Origin: Subtercola endophyticus
GTDB taxonomy: Bacteria; Actinomycetota; Actinomycetes; Actinomycetales; Microbacteriaceae
Assembly: GCF_021044565.1 (NCBI RefSeq)
Contig: NZ_CP087997.1
Coordinates: 2,666,001 to 2,730,000, forward strand
DNA: 64,000 nt
Direction of reading: 5' to 3'
Shown: positions 15,200 to 24,326 of the stretch, one piece after another
Numbering within the stretch: the first letter of the stretch is position 1
Layout of the letters: each line of letters starts with the position of its first letter
Made by a program: the position numbers and the translations under genes
The notes under the pieces: generated by a model
Told to the model about the DNA's origin: nothing
Databases searched by the model: none
The model's input: the letters and a program-made list of their open reading frames with translations, nothing else

Positions 15200-15688
15200 G
15201 TGAATTTCCGAAAGCTTGCCCCACTCATCCTGGTGCCTGCGTTGCTCCTCACGAGTTGCGCCGGTGACCGTGCACAGCCCGCCAGCCCGCAGACGGCGCC
15301 GCCGACCACCAACACAAGCGACTCGGTCACGTGCGAGACGTTGTACGGAGCGACTCTTGAAGGCCCTGAAGTGCGGGCGATCGACATCGTCAGACGTTTC
15401 GAACAGCGACCCGACCTCTCATCCATCAGCAACACTGAAGTCAAAGCAGCGGACGATGAACTTGTTGCACTTGGTCTTCGTGCCTCACCTGCGGCAGCAA
15501 CTTTCATCGCCACGCAGGAATCTTCTCTCGGGCAGATGCTCGAGATCAAAGAAACAGGTCAGAATCAGACCATAGACACCCTCGCCTTCAAGACGGCCGG
15601 CATTCAACTCCTGTCTTTGTGTAAGAAATACCTCTCCGAGGCCGACTCCGATCCGATGAAAGCCGCATCCCCTGCCGCCCCTTGGTAA
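15200..15688 (+). CDS. Small lipoprotein, unknown function
   Basis: The N-terminus MNFRKLAPLILVPALLLTSC is a classic type II signal with lipobox LLTSC, so Cys20 should be lipidated and the protein held on the outer face of the membrane. A Pro/Thr-rich spacer follows. The remaining ~110 residues are mostly helical by composition, with two Cys (SVTCETLYG and LLSLCKKYL) that could bond. No family recognised. The start is a GTG at 15200; the best AGGAG lies 17 bases upstream, too far to be ideal, so translation may depend on another signal. Confidence 0.72.
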   Translation: MNFRKLAPLILVPALLLTSCAGDRAQPASPQTAPPTTNTSDSVTCETLYGATLEGPEVRAIDIVRRFEQRPDLSSISNTEVKAADDELVALGLRASPAAATFIATQESSLGQMLEIKETGQNQTIDTLAFKTAGIQLLSLCKKYLSEADSDPMKAASPAAPW

Positions 15689-15833
15689 TTCGGGCGTCGC
15701 CGCACGCGATAAGGGCTTCATCGCTCACTACGGCCCGACTGTCACCCGTGACATCGCGAATCCGAGATTCCTAGGCCGCTCTCAGATCAAGTTGGCGAGT
15801 GACGCTTACGATTGTTTCGGGTCGCAACGGACG

Positions 15834-15841
15834 AAAAGGAG
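15834..15841 (+). promoter_or_regulatory. Ribosome binding site AAAAGGAG placed before an ATC codon
   Basis: A near-consensus Shine-Dalgarno sequence lies six bases before an in-frame ATC (15848-15850). No ATG, GTG or TTG occurs at a suitable distance in that frame. The site points to ATC as start of the lyase-like gene. Confidence 0.5.
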
Positions 15842-15847
15842 CGCGTT

Positions 15848-17479
15848 ATCACGGCCAATCGACGCTCTCCACTTCGGCTTCTCGTCGCGTTTGTCGCGAT
15901 TCTGGCTGCCGGCATTCCCGCAACAATAGGTGGGGCTAGTGCCGGAGCAGCCGAGACCGAGCCAAACAATCTGCAATGCACCCCAGCCTCGACAAACGAC
16001 TCGTACTCACTACCGGCAGCTCCAGCGCAGCGCTTGGTCGATCAGAGCCAGGTCGGCACGACCTGGTCGGGTGACTACGTGCAGCAAGCTCTTGTCACCG
16101 ACCATGAAGACCAATACGTGGGCTACTACAACTCCGATCGACGAATGACCATTGCCCATCGAAAGGTCGGCGAAACCACGTGGCGGACGTACTCCATTCC
16201 AGGCCCCATGGCCGTCACCGGTTGGGATTCGCACGACTACATCGCTCTGGCGGTCGACAGCACCGGCGAGTTACACGTCTCCGGCAATATGCATGCCTCA
16301 CCGTTGGCGTACTGGGTTACCACGGTTACCGGAGACGTAACTTCGCTGATCAACGTTCCCGTATTGGTCGATCACGGCATCGAGTCGCACGTGACATACC
16401 CAACGTTCCTTCACACGGCAAACAACGATCTCGTCTTTAGCTACCGCCAGGGTGGAAGTGGTGACGGCGACGCCTACCTCGACGCCTACAACGTCAAGAC
16501 GAAGACATGGTCGCCGCTCCTCAGCACAGCGCTATTCGACGGCACTTCAAGTTCGCCGAAGAGAAGCGCTTATTTGACCATCAACCCGACGCCAGACGAC
16601 AACGGATTCTTCGACGTGACATGGGTCTGGCGACGAACCGGTGACATCGTCACTAACAGCCGCCTGTCATTCATGCGCAGTCGCGATCTCGTGCACTGGC
16701 AGACCATCGCGGGCACTGCCGTGAGCCTGCCGGTCACCTATGGCACTGCGGGCGTGGTCGTTGACGACTTCCCTGAAAACAGCGGGGTGTTCAATAATCA
16801 AGAGAAGGTGGGCGTCGACGAGAGTGGTTCTCCGACCATTTCCTACTCCAAGTTCGACTCCTCAGGATCGAACCAGCTCTTCGTCGCACACCTCGATTCG
16901 TCGGACAGGTGGTCGTCGACCCAAATCACCCACTGGACCGGAGCATGGCAATTCTCCGGGTTCGGCACGCTCGACGCCCAAATCGCAGTAAGTGCAACCA
17001 CAGCCCTTCCCGACGGCAATCTGCAACTTTCATTCCGATGTTCAGGGACGACGTCTGGTGCAAGCGGAGTGATCGTGGTTGATCCGTCCTACCGGGTCAT
17101 CGCGCAAGTAGCGAGCCCCACGCCGAAACTTCCAACGGAGATAACGCGGCTCACGGCCACCGATCCGTATACCCGAGTACGCCTGGTCTACGACAACGTG
17201 GGTGATACGAATTATGTGCTCAAGTGGCAGTCTCAAGGCTACAATCAAGACCAGCCGTTTCTCGAGACGCCCCCACCGCAACCCATTGTGGTCTACTCGT
17301 TTGTGCCAATAGACGCCCCGCCCTCGCTAAATCACCATCGATCCGAGGAGCCGGTCGCGGCACACCCGCACGTCGAGCTGACCCTCAGTGTGCCCATCGG
17401 CCTGTTCGTACTGTTGGTGTTCACCATCGGGCTTGCGATCGTAATGCTCTTGCATAGACGAAAGGTTCACCGTAAGTAG
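15848..17479 (+). CDS. Secreted BNR_4-family (polysaccharide lyase-like) protein with C-terminal membrane anchor
   Basis: From ATC at 15848 the protein starts with a textbook signal peptide (basic NRRSPLRLL, hydrophobic core, ASAGA cleavage). A TTG at 15812 would add 12 residues without a ribosome site. The body has the BNR_4 pattern: SHDYIALAVDSTGELHVSGNMHASPLAYW, then TYPTF and repeated beta-propeller blades. This pattern is shared with PL24/PL25-type lyases, so cleavage of an acidic polysaccharide is plausible but unproven. A single helix near the C-terminus followed by HRRKVHRK would keep it membrane-bound with the enzyme outside. It may trim the capsule made by this locus. Confidence 0.82.
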   Translation: MTANRRSPLRLLVAFVAILAAGIPATIGGASAGAAETEPNNLQCTPASTNDSYSLPAAPAQRLVDQSQVGTTWSGDYVQQALVTDHEDQYVGYYNSDRRMTIAHRKVGETTWRTYSIPGPMAVTGWDSHDYIALAVDSTGELHVSGNMHASPLAYWVTTVTGDVTSLINVPVLVDHGIESHVTYPTFLHTANNDLVFSYRQGGSGDGDAYLDAYNVKTKTWSPLLSTALFDGTSSSPKRSAYLTINPTPDDNGFFDVTWVWRRTGDIVTNSRLSFMRSRDLVHWQTIAGTAVSLPVTYGTAGVVVDDFPENSGVFNNQEKVGVDESGSPTISYSKFDSSGSNQLFVAHLDSSDRWSSTQITHWTGAWQFSGFGTLDAQIAVSATTALPDGNLQLSFRCSGTTSGASGVIVVDPSYRVIAQVASPTPKLPTEITRLTATDPYTRVRLVYDNVGDTNYVLKWQSQGYNQDQPFLETPPPQPIVVYSFVPIDAPPSLNHHRSEEPVAAHPHVELTLSVPIGLFVLLVFTIGLAIVMLLHRRKVHRK

Positions 17480-17592
17480 CCGCAGGTGCATCTCTCTACA
17501 GATGCGCGAAGCGACAGGCTTATCGTCGCCAACGGGCGGAGCGCATTCTGTTCGATCACGACGTTCTCGAGGCTAGGAGGCGGGCTCACCAG

Positions 17593-17754
17593 TCACTCTT
17601 CCACGCCGGGGCCTTCGCGCCGTTGCTTCTTCAGGGCACGCAGCCGTGCGCGATAGTCGGGGTCGGTTGACTTGTGTTCAGCTTTGTCCGCTCTTATCTG
17701 AGCCGTGATGCGGTCGTAGTGCGGTAGTTGCGGGGTCTGGGCGAGCAACTTCAT
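17593..17754 (-). CDS. Small basic protein of 53 residues, unknown function
   Basis: An ATG at 17754 is preceded by AAAGGGG with a seven-base spacer, and the frame runs 53 codons to TGA. The product starts MKLLAQTPQLPHYDRI and ends RALKKQRREGPGVEE. It is rich in Lys and Arg with a probable amphipathic helix. No homologue recognised. The good ribosome site and coding-like composition support a real gene inside the 371-bp gap 17480-17850; the remainder of that gap holds a tandem repeat and nothing else I can name. Confidence 0.55.
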   Translation of the reverse strand: MKLLAQTPQLPHYDRITAQIRADKAEHKSTDPDYRARLRALKKQRREGPGVEE

Positions 17755-17763
17755 TGTGGCCCC

Positions 17764-17799
17764 TTTCTTAGGGTGTTCGCGTTTCTTGGGATGTTCGCG
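17764..17799. repeat. Two 18-bp tandem repeats upstream of the 53-aa gene
   Basis: Copies 17764-17781 and 17782-17799 differ at two of 18 bases. They sit just upstream of the 53-aa ORF start, overlapping its likely leader, so they might be an operator or affect the transcript. Confidence 0.75.
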
Positions 17800-17850
17800 G
17801 GGAACTCATGCGGAGGTGCCGTCTAGGCCAGCTTGCACCGGGCAATTCGA

Positions 17851-18444
17851 TCAACTGGCACGTTGTAGTTCAGGAGATCCTTGGGTACGAATCATTTCGC
17901 TGACGGGCCGTACCTGACCGGTCAGATCACGTATGGCTTTGGCCGGTGATCCGGCGTACACACGGTTCGGGGCAAGGCTCCTGGTAACGACCGAACCGGC
18001 ACCCACTACAGCGCCTCTGCCGATCGTGACTCCGGGCATTATCACGACGCGGGCACCAAGCCATGCTCCCTCCTCGATGGTGACGGGAGCCAACATTCCC
18101 GGTCCACACCGTCGGGAATTGTCACCGATCTCGTGTGTCGCGGTGATGATCATCACTCCGCGACCGAGCGCGACTCCGGCACCGATCGTCACAGATGCAC
18201 TGTGGTTGATATCGCAGTATTGGTTGATTCCAACGCCAACACCGATCGAGACGGTCCCTGATCCGGACCATCGCACGTGTGCGTTGATTCTGCTCTTTTC
18301 GATATGAAAACCCTGCGCCCGTAAGAACAGGTACCGCAAATATTTAGGAACGAAGGGTGTCGCAGCGATTCCATTCGCCCAGACTTCTTGCAACAGGCCT
18401 GGCCAGAGGCGGCGGCATACGCTGATCGGGGAGATATTCATCAT
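17851..18444 (-). CDS. Hexapeptide-repeat acyltransferase
   Basis: A left-handed beta-helix acyltransferase. From about residue 62 the sequence shows isoleucine-patch turns (VSIGVGVGINQYCDINHSA, VTIGAGVALGRGVMI), the catalytic-type His in TATHEIGD, and the terminal IGRGAVVGAGSVVTRSLAPNRVYAGSPAKAIRDL. That ending is typical of WcaF/CysE-like acetyltransferases that modify sugars of capsules and exopolysaccharides. The acceptor is unknown. It starts at the MMN pair; the second Met (18441) is equally possible. Confidence 0.9.
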   Translation of the reverse strand: MMNISPISVCRRLWPGLLQEVWANGIAATPFVPKYLRYLFLRAQGFHIEKSRINAHVRWSGSGTVSIGVGVGINQYCDINHSASVTIGAGVALGRGVMIITATHEIGDNSRRCGPGMLAPVTIEEGAWLGARVVIMPGVTIGRGAVVGAGSVVTRSLAPNRVYAGSPAKAIRDLTGQVRPVSEMIRTQGSPELQRAS

Positions 18445-18541
18445 TGACTGAGACTCTTTCGTGTCGGACCTGCCTTGGCTACTTCTCGAACCGAGGCAGC
18501 GTGGAGATTTGCTCTGGAAGGATCGTGTTCAAGGAGTGGGC

Positions 18542-19201
18542 TCATGCGGCAACCAAGCTGCAGATTTCTGGCCTTATTCGGTAGCAGGCAGTAGTTGCTG
18601 CTTGCACATCGCGGAGCGTCACTCCCGGCGCTAACTCGCGTAACCAGAGTTCACCGTCAGTGACGTCCATGACGGCAAGATCGGTGATGATCAAATTCAC
18701 GCACCGCCTTCCTGTGAGAGGAAGGTCGCAAGCCTCGACGAATTTCGAGCGACCGTCTTTGGTCTGATGGCTCATCAACGCGATCACCCGAGACGCACCG
18801 CTCACTAGATCCATTGCTCCGCCGATACCCTTAACGACTTGTCCGGGAACAGTCCAGTTCGCGATGTCGCCCCTCGCGGACACCTGCATAGCCCCCAGCA
18901 CCGCAGTCGAGATGCGGCCACCGCGGATCATTCCGAAGCTCGTAGCCGAGTCGAAGTAGGACGCACCGGGATTGACGGTGACTGTCTCTTTGCTCGCGTT
19001 GATAAGGTTCGGATCTTCATCACCCTCAAATGGGTGCAGGCCGACTCCGAGTATCCCGTTCTCTGAGTGCAACACCACGGCACTATCCGGCGAAACGAAC
19101 GCTGGTATCAACGTGGGAATTCCGACGCCAAGGTTTACATAGCTTCCGTCGACCAATTCCCGGGCCGCCCGGGCCGCTATTTCTTCGCGAGTCCAGACCA
19201 T
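18542..19201 (-). CDS. scoB: 3-oxoacid CoA-transferase subunit B
   Basis: Beta subunit of a family I CoA-transferase. It has NLGVGIPTLIPAF, the active-site motif HSENGILG with catalytic Glu47, GMIRGGRISTAVLGAMQVS and VVKGIGGAMDLV, the expected order and length (219 residues) for ScoB/PcaJ. It moves CoA from succinyl-CoA or another donor to a 3-oxoacid such as acetoacetate or 3-oxoadipate; which one cannot be told. Its start codon shares one base with the stop of the alpha subunit (TGATG), so translation is coupled. It has no obvious role in polysaccharide synthesis. Confidence 0.93.
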   Translation of the reverse strand: MVWTREEIAARAARELVDGSYVNLGVGIPTLIPAFVSPDSAVVLHSENGILGVGLHPFEGDEDPNLINASKETVTVNPGASYFDSATSFGMIRGGRISTAVLGAMQVSARGDIANWTVPGQVVKGIGGAMDLVSGASRVIALMSHQTKDGRSKFVEACDLPLTGRRCVNLIITDLAVMDVTDGELWLRELAPGVTLRDVQAATTACYRIRPEICSLVAA

Positions 19202-19986
19202 CAGTGCGCCTCGGCAAGTATCCGCTGGCGGGTAACGCGTTTTTCGATGGGAGTGCGTACCTGCTCGTCCTGAAGGAGCACCACACCGTCTACGAAAATT
19301 CCGGGCAGGTGGATGTGGTCTGCATCGAGTTCTCCGGCGTCAACGATTGATTCGACCTCGGCGAAAGTTGTGTCGCCGCACATCGCGACCAAGGGATTGA
19401 AGTTGCGGGCCGACTTGTCAAAGATGAGATTGCCGTGACGATCACCTCGGGTTGCTCGCACGAAGGAGTAGTCCGACCGGATTGCAGCCTCGAAAACATA
19501 TTCACGTGGCTGGCCGAGCGAATGTAGTATTCGAGTTTCTTTTGGCAGCGAATAGGTCTGTACGGTGCCATCTGCCGCGTATCTCATCGGAAGGCCGCCC
19601 TCTGCAACCAGTGTGCCCACCCCAGCTGCAGTGTAAAAGCCCGGGATACCCACGCCACCTGCTCGCATTCGTTCCGCCAGAGTGCCTTGTGGAGTCAATT
19701 CGAGCTCGAGTTGCCCGGCGAGGTATTGCCGCTCGAATTCTTTGTTGTTGCCGATGAACGATGCGATGACCTTATCGACTCGTCCTGCCTCGAGCAGTTT
19801 TCCAAGACCCCACCCGTCGAGGCCACAATTGTTGCTGATGATCTTGAGGTGCGTTGCCCCACTGTCGAGTAGCGCGTTCACTAGTGCATCTGGTACGCCG
19901 GCCGCACCGAACCCTCCAACGGCTATTGACGAGCCACTCGCTATTCGGCAGACCGCCTCAAGGGCCGACACCATCGTCTTGTCCAT
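19201..19986 (-). CDS. scoA: 3-oxoacid CoA-transferase subunit A
   Basis: Alpha subunit of the same enzyme. The N-terminal motif SSIAVGGFGAAGVPDALVNAL and ISNNCGLDGWGLGKLLEAGRVDKVIASFIGNN are standard for ScoA/PcaI, which has about 230-260 residues. I choose the ATG at 19986 (MDKTMVSALEAV); the in-frame start at 20037 adds 17 residues not typical of the family. It heads a two-gene unit with scoB. The IS256 relic lies just upstream, so its promoter region may be disturbed. Confidence 0.93.
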   Translation of the reverse strand: MDKTMVSALEAVCRIASGSSIAVGGFGAAGVPDALVNALLDSGATHLKIISNNCGLDGWGLGKLLEAGRVDKVIASFIGNNKEFERQYLAGQLELELTPQGTLAERMRAGGVGIPGFYTAAGVGTLVAEGGLPMRYAADGTVQTYSLPKETRILHSLGQPREYVFEAAIRSDYSFVRATRGDRHGNLIFDKSARNFNPLVAMCGDTTFAEVESIVDAGELDADHIHLPGIFVDGVVLLQDEQVRTPIEKRVTRQRILAEAH

Positions 19987-20084
19987 AAAACCGGTCTTCC
20001 CGTGGTTCCATTCGGATCGCGAATCTCGCGCACCCATCCCTGCGACTCTTCAGGCGACAAGCTAAACAAACCGCTACGCCCCTG

Positions 20085-20339
20085 TCACGGCCCCAAGTTG
20101 GGGCTTGTAACCGAAGAAATGTCAGGCGGGCCCCCATTCACGGGACACTCCCACACACCCACGGTGACCCGAAACGTGAGCTCGTCCAGCGGACGGCTCT
20201 GCCAGGGCTGCATCTCGTCGAAGACTGTGTCGGTGATTCTCGAGATCGTCTCTTTAGACGCCTTCGCCCCGTAGAGCTGAGCGAAAGGCGTCAAGTGGAA
20301 GGTATCGACAACACTGCTGACTGCCAGCGACGTAGACAA
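20085..20339 (-). pseudogene. IS256-family transposase fragment
   Basis: The middle of this frame reads FAQLYGAKASKETISRITD and DEMQPWQSRPLDEL, matching the region just before the first catalytic Asp in Mutator/IS256 transposases. The sequence breaks after RPLDEL, where VYPVVFIDA-type text would follow, and continues with unrelated residues to a stop. The N-terminal half is also missing. It is from a different subfamily than the intact copy at 24203-25620. It occupies most of the gap 20038-20441; the rest of the gap has no supported gene. Confidence 0.7.
20090..20104. repeat. 15-bp palindrome GCCCCAA-G-TTGGGGC
   Basis: Perfect 7-bp arms around a single G, at the broken end of the IS256 relic. 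It may be a terminator stem or a mobile-element end. Confidence 0.4.
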
Positions 20340-20441
20340 GCCAACGGAAGTCTGGCTTGGTTGGCGGCTATTCTCCTCGCGTTCTTAGACTCGCGTGCCG
20401 CGTCCATCGTCGCGATCGTGCGACAGCCCAGCGCTGTTCAC

Positions 20442-21944
20442 CTACGGCACAACATGAAGTGTGACCGTGAATACCTGCCCATTGTAGGGATAACCGAGTG
20501 CAGCCCGTTGGGTCACGACTACATCATGATTGACGTCGTGCGAAGAGACCGTGTATGTCGACGATACCGATGAGGTGCTAGCGCGCCAGCTCTGAAGATC
20601 TTGGTAGTCATGCACGTTGAAGGTCGCCAGAGTCAGAGTCAAAATGTCTCCGACGTGCACATCACCGAACCCACCAGCGCTTACGATTCCGCTCGGCGTG
20701 CTGACAGACATCGGTCTAGTGATGACGAGTGGAATATACGTCACGGCTGGCGCCACGTCGCTTTGCGTGTCAGACGTATAACCGATTTTCGACGCAGTGG
20801 CAAAAGCCGAAATGACATGGCCAACGTCTTCCACCCTGACTGTGTAGGCATAGCCACCTCGAGTACCAGGAATTGGCACACCGTCGCGACGCCACCCAGA
20901 CACGAGGTTGTCGAGTTTCTGCGACCAGGTAGGCATGGTGAAGCTGAGTGACTGGCCCACTACCGGGTCACCGGTGACGGTGAGCGCCCTCGTCAGAGTT
21001 AGGGTCGCAGGTGCGATGGCTGCCGTGGGAGCGCTGACACGAGAAGCCGTTGCGTAATATGTCTTCGACCCCGTCACGGCAACCGTCAGGTGAGTGCCGA
21101 TGTCTTGCAGACCGGGCACATATGTTCGAGTTGTTGCTCCAACGATGGCTAAGCCATCGCGAGCCCATTGAAATCGAAGATCGACGGGCTGCGGTCCCCA
21201 GATTCCTGACAGAGCGTTCAAAGTCGAACCGAACTGTGCCGCACCTACAATTGTCGGAATCGGCGCGGACGCGAGAACGCTGAGCGGCGGGATCGCTGAC
21301 TCAACTACGGTTTTCGTACTCGCGTAGCCCGTCTTGAAGGCTGTTGCGACCGCCGTTACTGTGTGACCGGCGTCCGCCGATGTGACCACGTAAGTCGTCG
21401 TATTGAAAGCGATGGACGCGCCATCATCGCGACGCCATCCATAATCCACCTGATCGGGTTGGAGCGACCAAGTGGGCAAATGCATCGTGAGCGTCTCCCC
21501 CAGTTTCAGCGTACCGGTCACTCTCAGTGGCAACGTCGCCGTGAAGGTTCCTATTGTGACTGGAGCGGTAGGAATCGATGTGCGGTATTCGGTGAGGTAC
21601 CCGGGCTTTGTCGCAGTGACAGTCACGGCCATCCGCTTGCCCATGTCCGACGGGCCCAATCGGTACGTTCGATAGGTGGCGTTAGGCACCGGCTGGCCTG
21701 ACCGCGACCACTGGTAGGCCAATCCCACCGTGCCTGGCCCCCAGATACCGGGATGAGCATTCAGAGTGAGACCACTGTAGGCGGTACCTTCGATCGTGGG
21801 CGTAGGCGCGGGGCTGAGTGTTGCCGAAGCCACGCGAGACGACAACACCCCGGTCGGAGAAGCATCTGCTGCTGAAGCAGCCGCGCTTGAACCGAAAATC
21901 ACTGTAGCGACGAGCACACCCGCCGCCCACCTCGACAACCGCAT
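20442..21944 (-). CDS. Secreted protein built of five Ig-like repeats
   Basis: A signal peptide (to about residue 28, ending ASAADA) is followed by about five modules of 85-95 residues. Odd modules share GxTLNAxxGIWGPxxVxLxYQW; even modules share LxVTGxxxxGxxLxxxxPTWSxxxDxxxxGWRRDG. Alternation of two module types suggests duplication of a two-domain unit. Such beta-sandwich repeats are frequent in actinobacterial wall or adhesion proteins. No enzyme domain, sorting signal or membrane anchor is visible. The start ATG has GGGGGAG closely upstream. The neighbouring OafA gene diverges 249 bp away. Confidence 0.8.
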   Translation of the reverse strand: MRLSRWAAGVLVATVIFGSSAAASAADASPTGVLSSRVASATLSPAPTPTIEGTAYSGLTLNAHPGIWGPGTVGLAYQWSRSGQPVPNATYRTYRLGPSDMGKRMAVTVTATKPGYLTEYRTSIPTAPVTIGTFTATLPLRVTGTLKLGETLTMHLPTWSLQPDQVDYGWRRDDGASIAFNTTTYVVTSADAGHTVTAVATAFKTGYASTKTVVESAIPPLSVLASAPIPTIVGAAQFGSTLNALSGIWGPQPVDLRFQWARDGLAIVGATTRTYVPGLQDIGTHLTVAVTGSKTYYATASRVSAPTAAIAPATLTLTRALTVTGDPVVGQSLSFTMPTWSQKLDNLVSGWRRDGVPIPGTRGGYAYTVRVEDVGHVISAFATASKIGYTSDTQSDVAPAVTYIPLVITRPMSVSTPSGIVSAGGFGDVHVGDILTLTLATFNVHDYQDLQSWRASTSSVSSTYTVSSHDVNHDVVVTQRAALGYPYNGQVFTVTLHVVP

Positions 21945-22193
21945 GTCTCCCCCAGACTCACCAGCCTCAGATCAGTGTCCCATATCTCCGGCAGATTGAT
22001 CCAGAAGAACGCTTGACAGTGAAACGCGACTGAGCCCACCTGGACTCTACGGAAGTGGATGAGTGAATCATTCTTCGAGGGTGCCGCCCGTTCAACGCAA
22101 GAAGATCCGGCGTTCGACCTTGTGAGATGCACAGATGTGCACCTGAGACAGATTCACGATAGCCTTCCCCTGGTACATCACGAGGGGAACGCG

Positions 22194-24218
22194 ATGCCAA
22201 CTACTACGGGCAATGACGTCCGAACAAAACCGAAATCTGTATTCCGGCCCGACATTCAGGGGCTGCGAACGATCGCGGTCGTCGCTGTGATCGTCGATCA
22301 TCTTTTCCACTGGCCCGGCGGCGGTTTCGTCGGCGTGGACATCTTCTTTGTCATAAGTGGATACCTCATCACAGGTCTACTGCTTCGAGAGCACGCGAAG
22401 ACAGGCCACATTTCCTTCACCAAATTCTATGCGCGCCGAATCAAGAGGATTCTGCCCGCAGCGCTTCTCGTGCTGATAGCCACCGTTGTTGCCGCCTACT
22501 TTCTTACGCCTGGCATCAGGTTCGCCCGCACACTCAACGACTCCCTCTGGGCCGCGGTCTTCGCCGGCAACTGGAACCTCGGGCTGCAAGGAACCGATTA
22601 TTTCCAAACCGCCCAGATTCCCTCACCAGTTCAGCACTTTTGGTCGCTGGCCGAGGAAGAGCAGTTCTACTTCGTGTGGCCCTGGTTGATGCTCGCCGTC
22701 CTCGCAATCGGGTTCGGCATTTTCAAATGGACTCACGGTCAGAGCCGTCTCGCTCTAGGCCTCACGATCGGATCGATAACAGTTGCTTCATTTGCCTATT
22801 CACTTTTCCTCAGCTCCACGGACCCAAACTGGGCTTACTTCAACGCTTTCAGCCGCGCTTGGGAGCTTGGGGTGGGCGCGCTCCTAGCAATCTTTGCCTA
22901 CAAATTCACCACGCAGAACATAGCGTTGCGCACGGCTATGGGCTGGGTAGGCCTGATCGGAATCCTGACTTCACTATTCGTCGTCACCTCAGCCGGGTTT
23001 CCAGCTCCAGGCGCGATACTCCCAGTCCTCTCAACCGGGCTCGTGTTACTTGCGGGAGAGAATGCATCACAGCCGTATCTATGGCCCCTGACAAACCGAG
23101 GCGCTCAGCATGTTGGGAACCTTTCGTACTCGCTGTACCTTTGGCATTTTCCGGTCATCATTCTTCTGCTTGCCGTGCTTCCCGAGACGTCGCCAACGTA
23201 CTTCGTGGCCGCTCTTCTCGCGACGGCCGCACTATCGATGGCGGGCTATTTTCTGGTTGAAAATCCCATTCGTAAATCTGGCTGGTTGACTGCAACACCG
23301 GAGGAGAAGCGAACGGCGGCGCGACGGCGACGACGGGCGCGACGGCGTCGGAGCGCCCGATACAGCCGCTTCGGAGGAACCCAGAGCGTGCTGAAATACG
23401 GCGCCCTGGCAGTGGCAGCAGCGGCCGCCGTGGTCGTCGTCGTCATCGCCTTCCAACCACCCGCGGTAAGCGCGATTGCTGGGTCGGCTCCGAATCCGAG
23501 CACGTCAGCGTCGCCCCAAGACACGTTGTTCGCCCAGCAGAAGGCGGCGGCCGCGGCCAAGGCAGAAGCGGCTCGGTGCGTTGGCGCTCCGGTGCGCGAT
23601 TCAACCTCCGGCTGCTCACTCACCTCACTTGACGGGGTTCTTCGTCCCGCTGCCGGCGATGCCGAAGGCGACAACCAGTCATCGTGCTGGATCGACGCCG
23701 GCCAACCAATCGATGTCTGTCACTTTGGTGCCGGACCACTCCGAGTCGCTGTCGTCGGGGACAGCCACGGACAAGACCTTCTCACGGCACTCGCCCCGAG
23801 TGCTAACGCGCAAGGTTGGAAAATGGATGCCTATATCGGCAACCAATGCTTGCTTTCTACAGAGGCGTTTCCCAAGTGCGCGGCGCACCAACCAATCCTG
23901 GATGCCCTGGTCGCGATGCCTGCCTACGACGTGGTCATCACAACGGCCGCTCGAGTGCAACAAGCCTCCGTTCAAGGGTTCACGGAGGAATATCAGGCGA
24001 TCGTGGCGACTGGCGCCAAGCTGATCGTGGTCGCGGACGTTCCCGCTATCACGGACGACGCTCTGTTGTGCGTACAACGCGTCGGTTTCGACCCTGCCAA
24101 CAATGACTGTGGAAGCGCGCCCAGTTCTCAACCCGATAACCAAATCGAAGCCGCAAAGGCGGTGCCAGGCGTTCAGGTGGTCGATATGACTTCGTTCTAC
24201 TGGGTTGCGTCCCCGTGA
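22194..24218 (+). pseudogene. OafA-type acyltransferase, 5' part, interrupted by an IS256-family element
   Basis: Membrane acyltransferase-3 domain (about 10-400; FRPDIQGLRTIAVVAVIVDHL, GVDIFFVISGYLITG, FYARRIKRILPA, HFWSLAEEEQFYFVWPW) plus a C-terminal SGNH domain starting VVGDSHGQD (about 521). Such proteins move acetyl groups to surface polysaccharides. The ATG at 22194 follows GAGGGG by six bases. The natural frame stops being chromosomal at 24202, in the middle of TTCTACTG; five IS-encoded residues (WVASP) then lead to TGA. The lost tail at 25621-25764 carries the catalytic Asp/His block, so the SGNH domain should be inactive, though the membrane domain may still be made. Confidence 0.92.
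24195..24202. repeat. Left copy of the 8-bp target duplication TTCTACTG
   Basis: Identical to 25621-25628. An 8-bp duplication is the usual signature of IS256-family insertion. Its presence shows a simple, fairly recent transposition with no later rearrangement. Confidence 0.92.
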
Positions 24219-24231
24219 GTGGTGGAATTTC
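24203..24231. repeat. Left inverted repeat of the IS
   Basis: Pairs with 25592-25620. Identical blocks are GGT, CGTCCC, AGTGGTGGA and TTTC, with scattered mismatches between. Confidence 0.85.
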
Positions 24232-24326
24232 GGACCGCCTGAGCGTCGTGTTGTCGACGTGGTGAGCCATCGTGCGATGGTCGATGAGCACCGACTAAAG
24301 CTACTCATGGAATGGACTCACGCACG

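Noticed and set aside
20409..20424. GTCGC-GATCGT-GCGAC as terminator of the Ig-like repeat gene
   Set aside because: Only five paired bases and no T-run; too weak to list.
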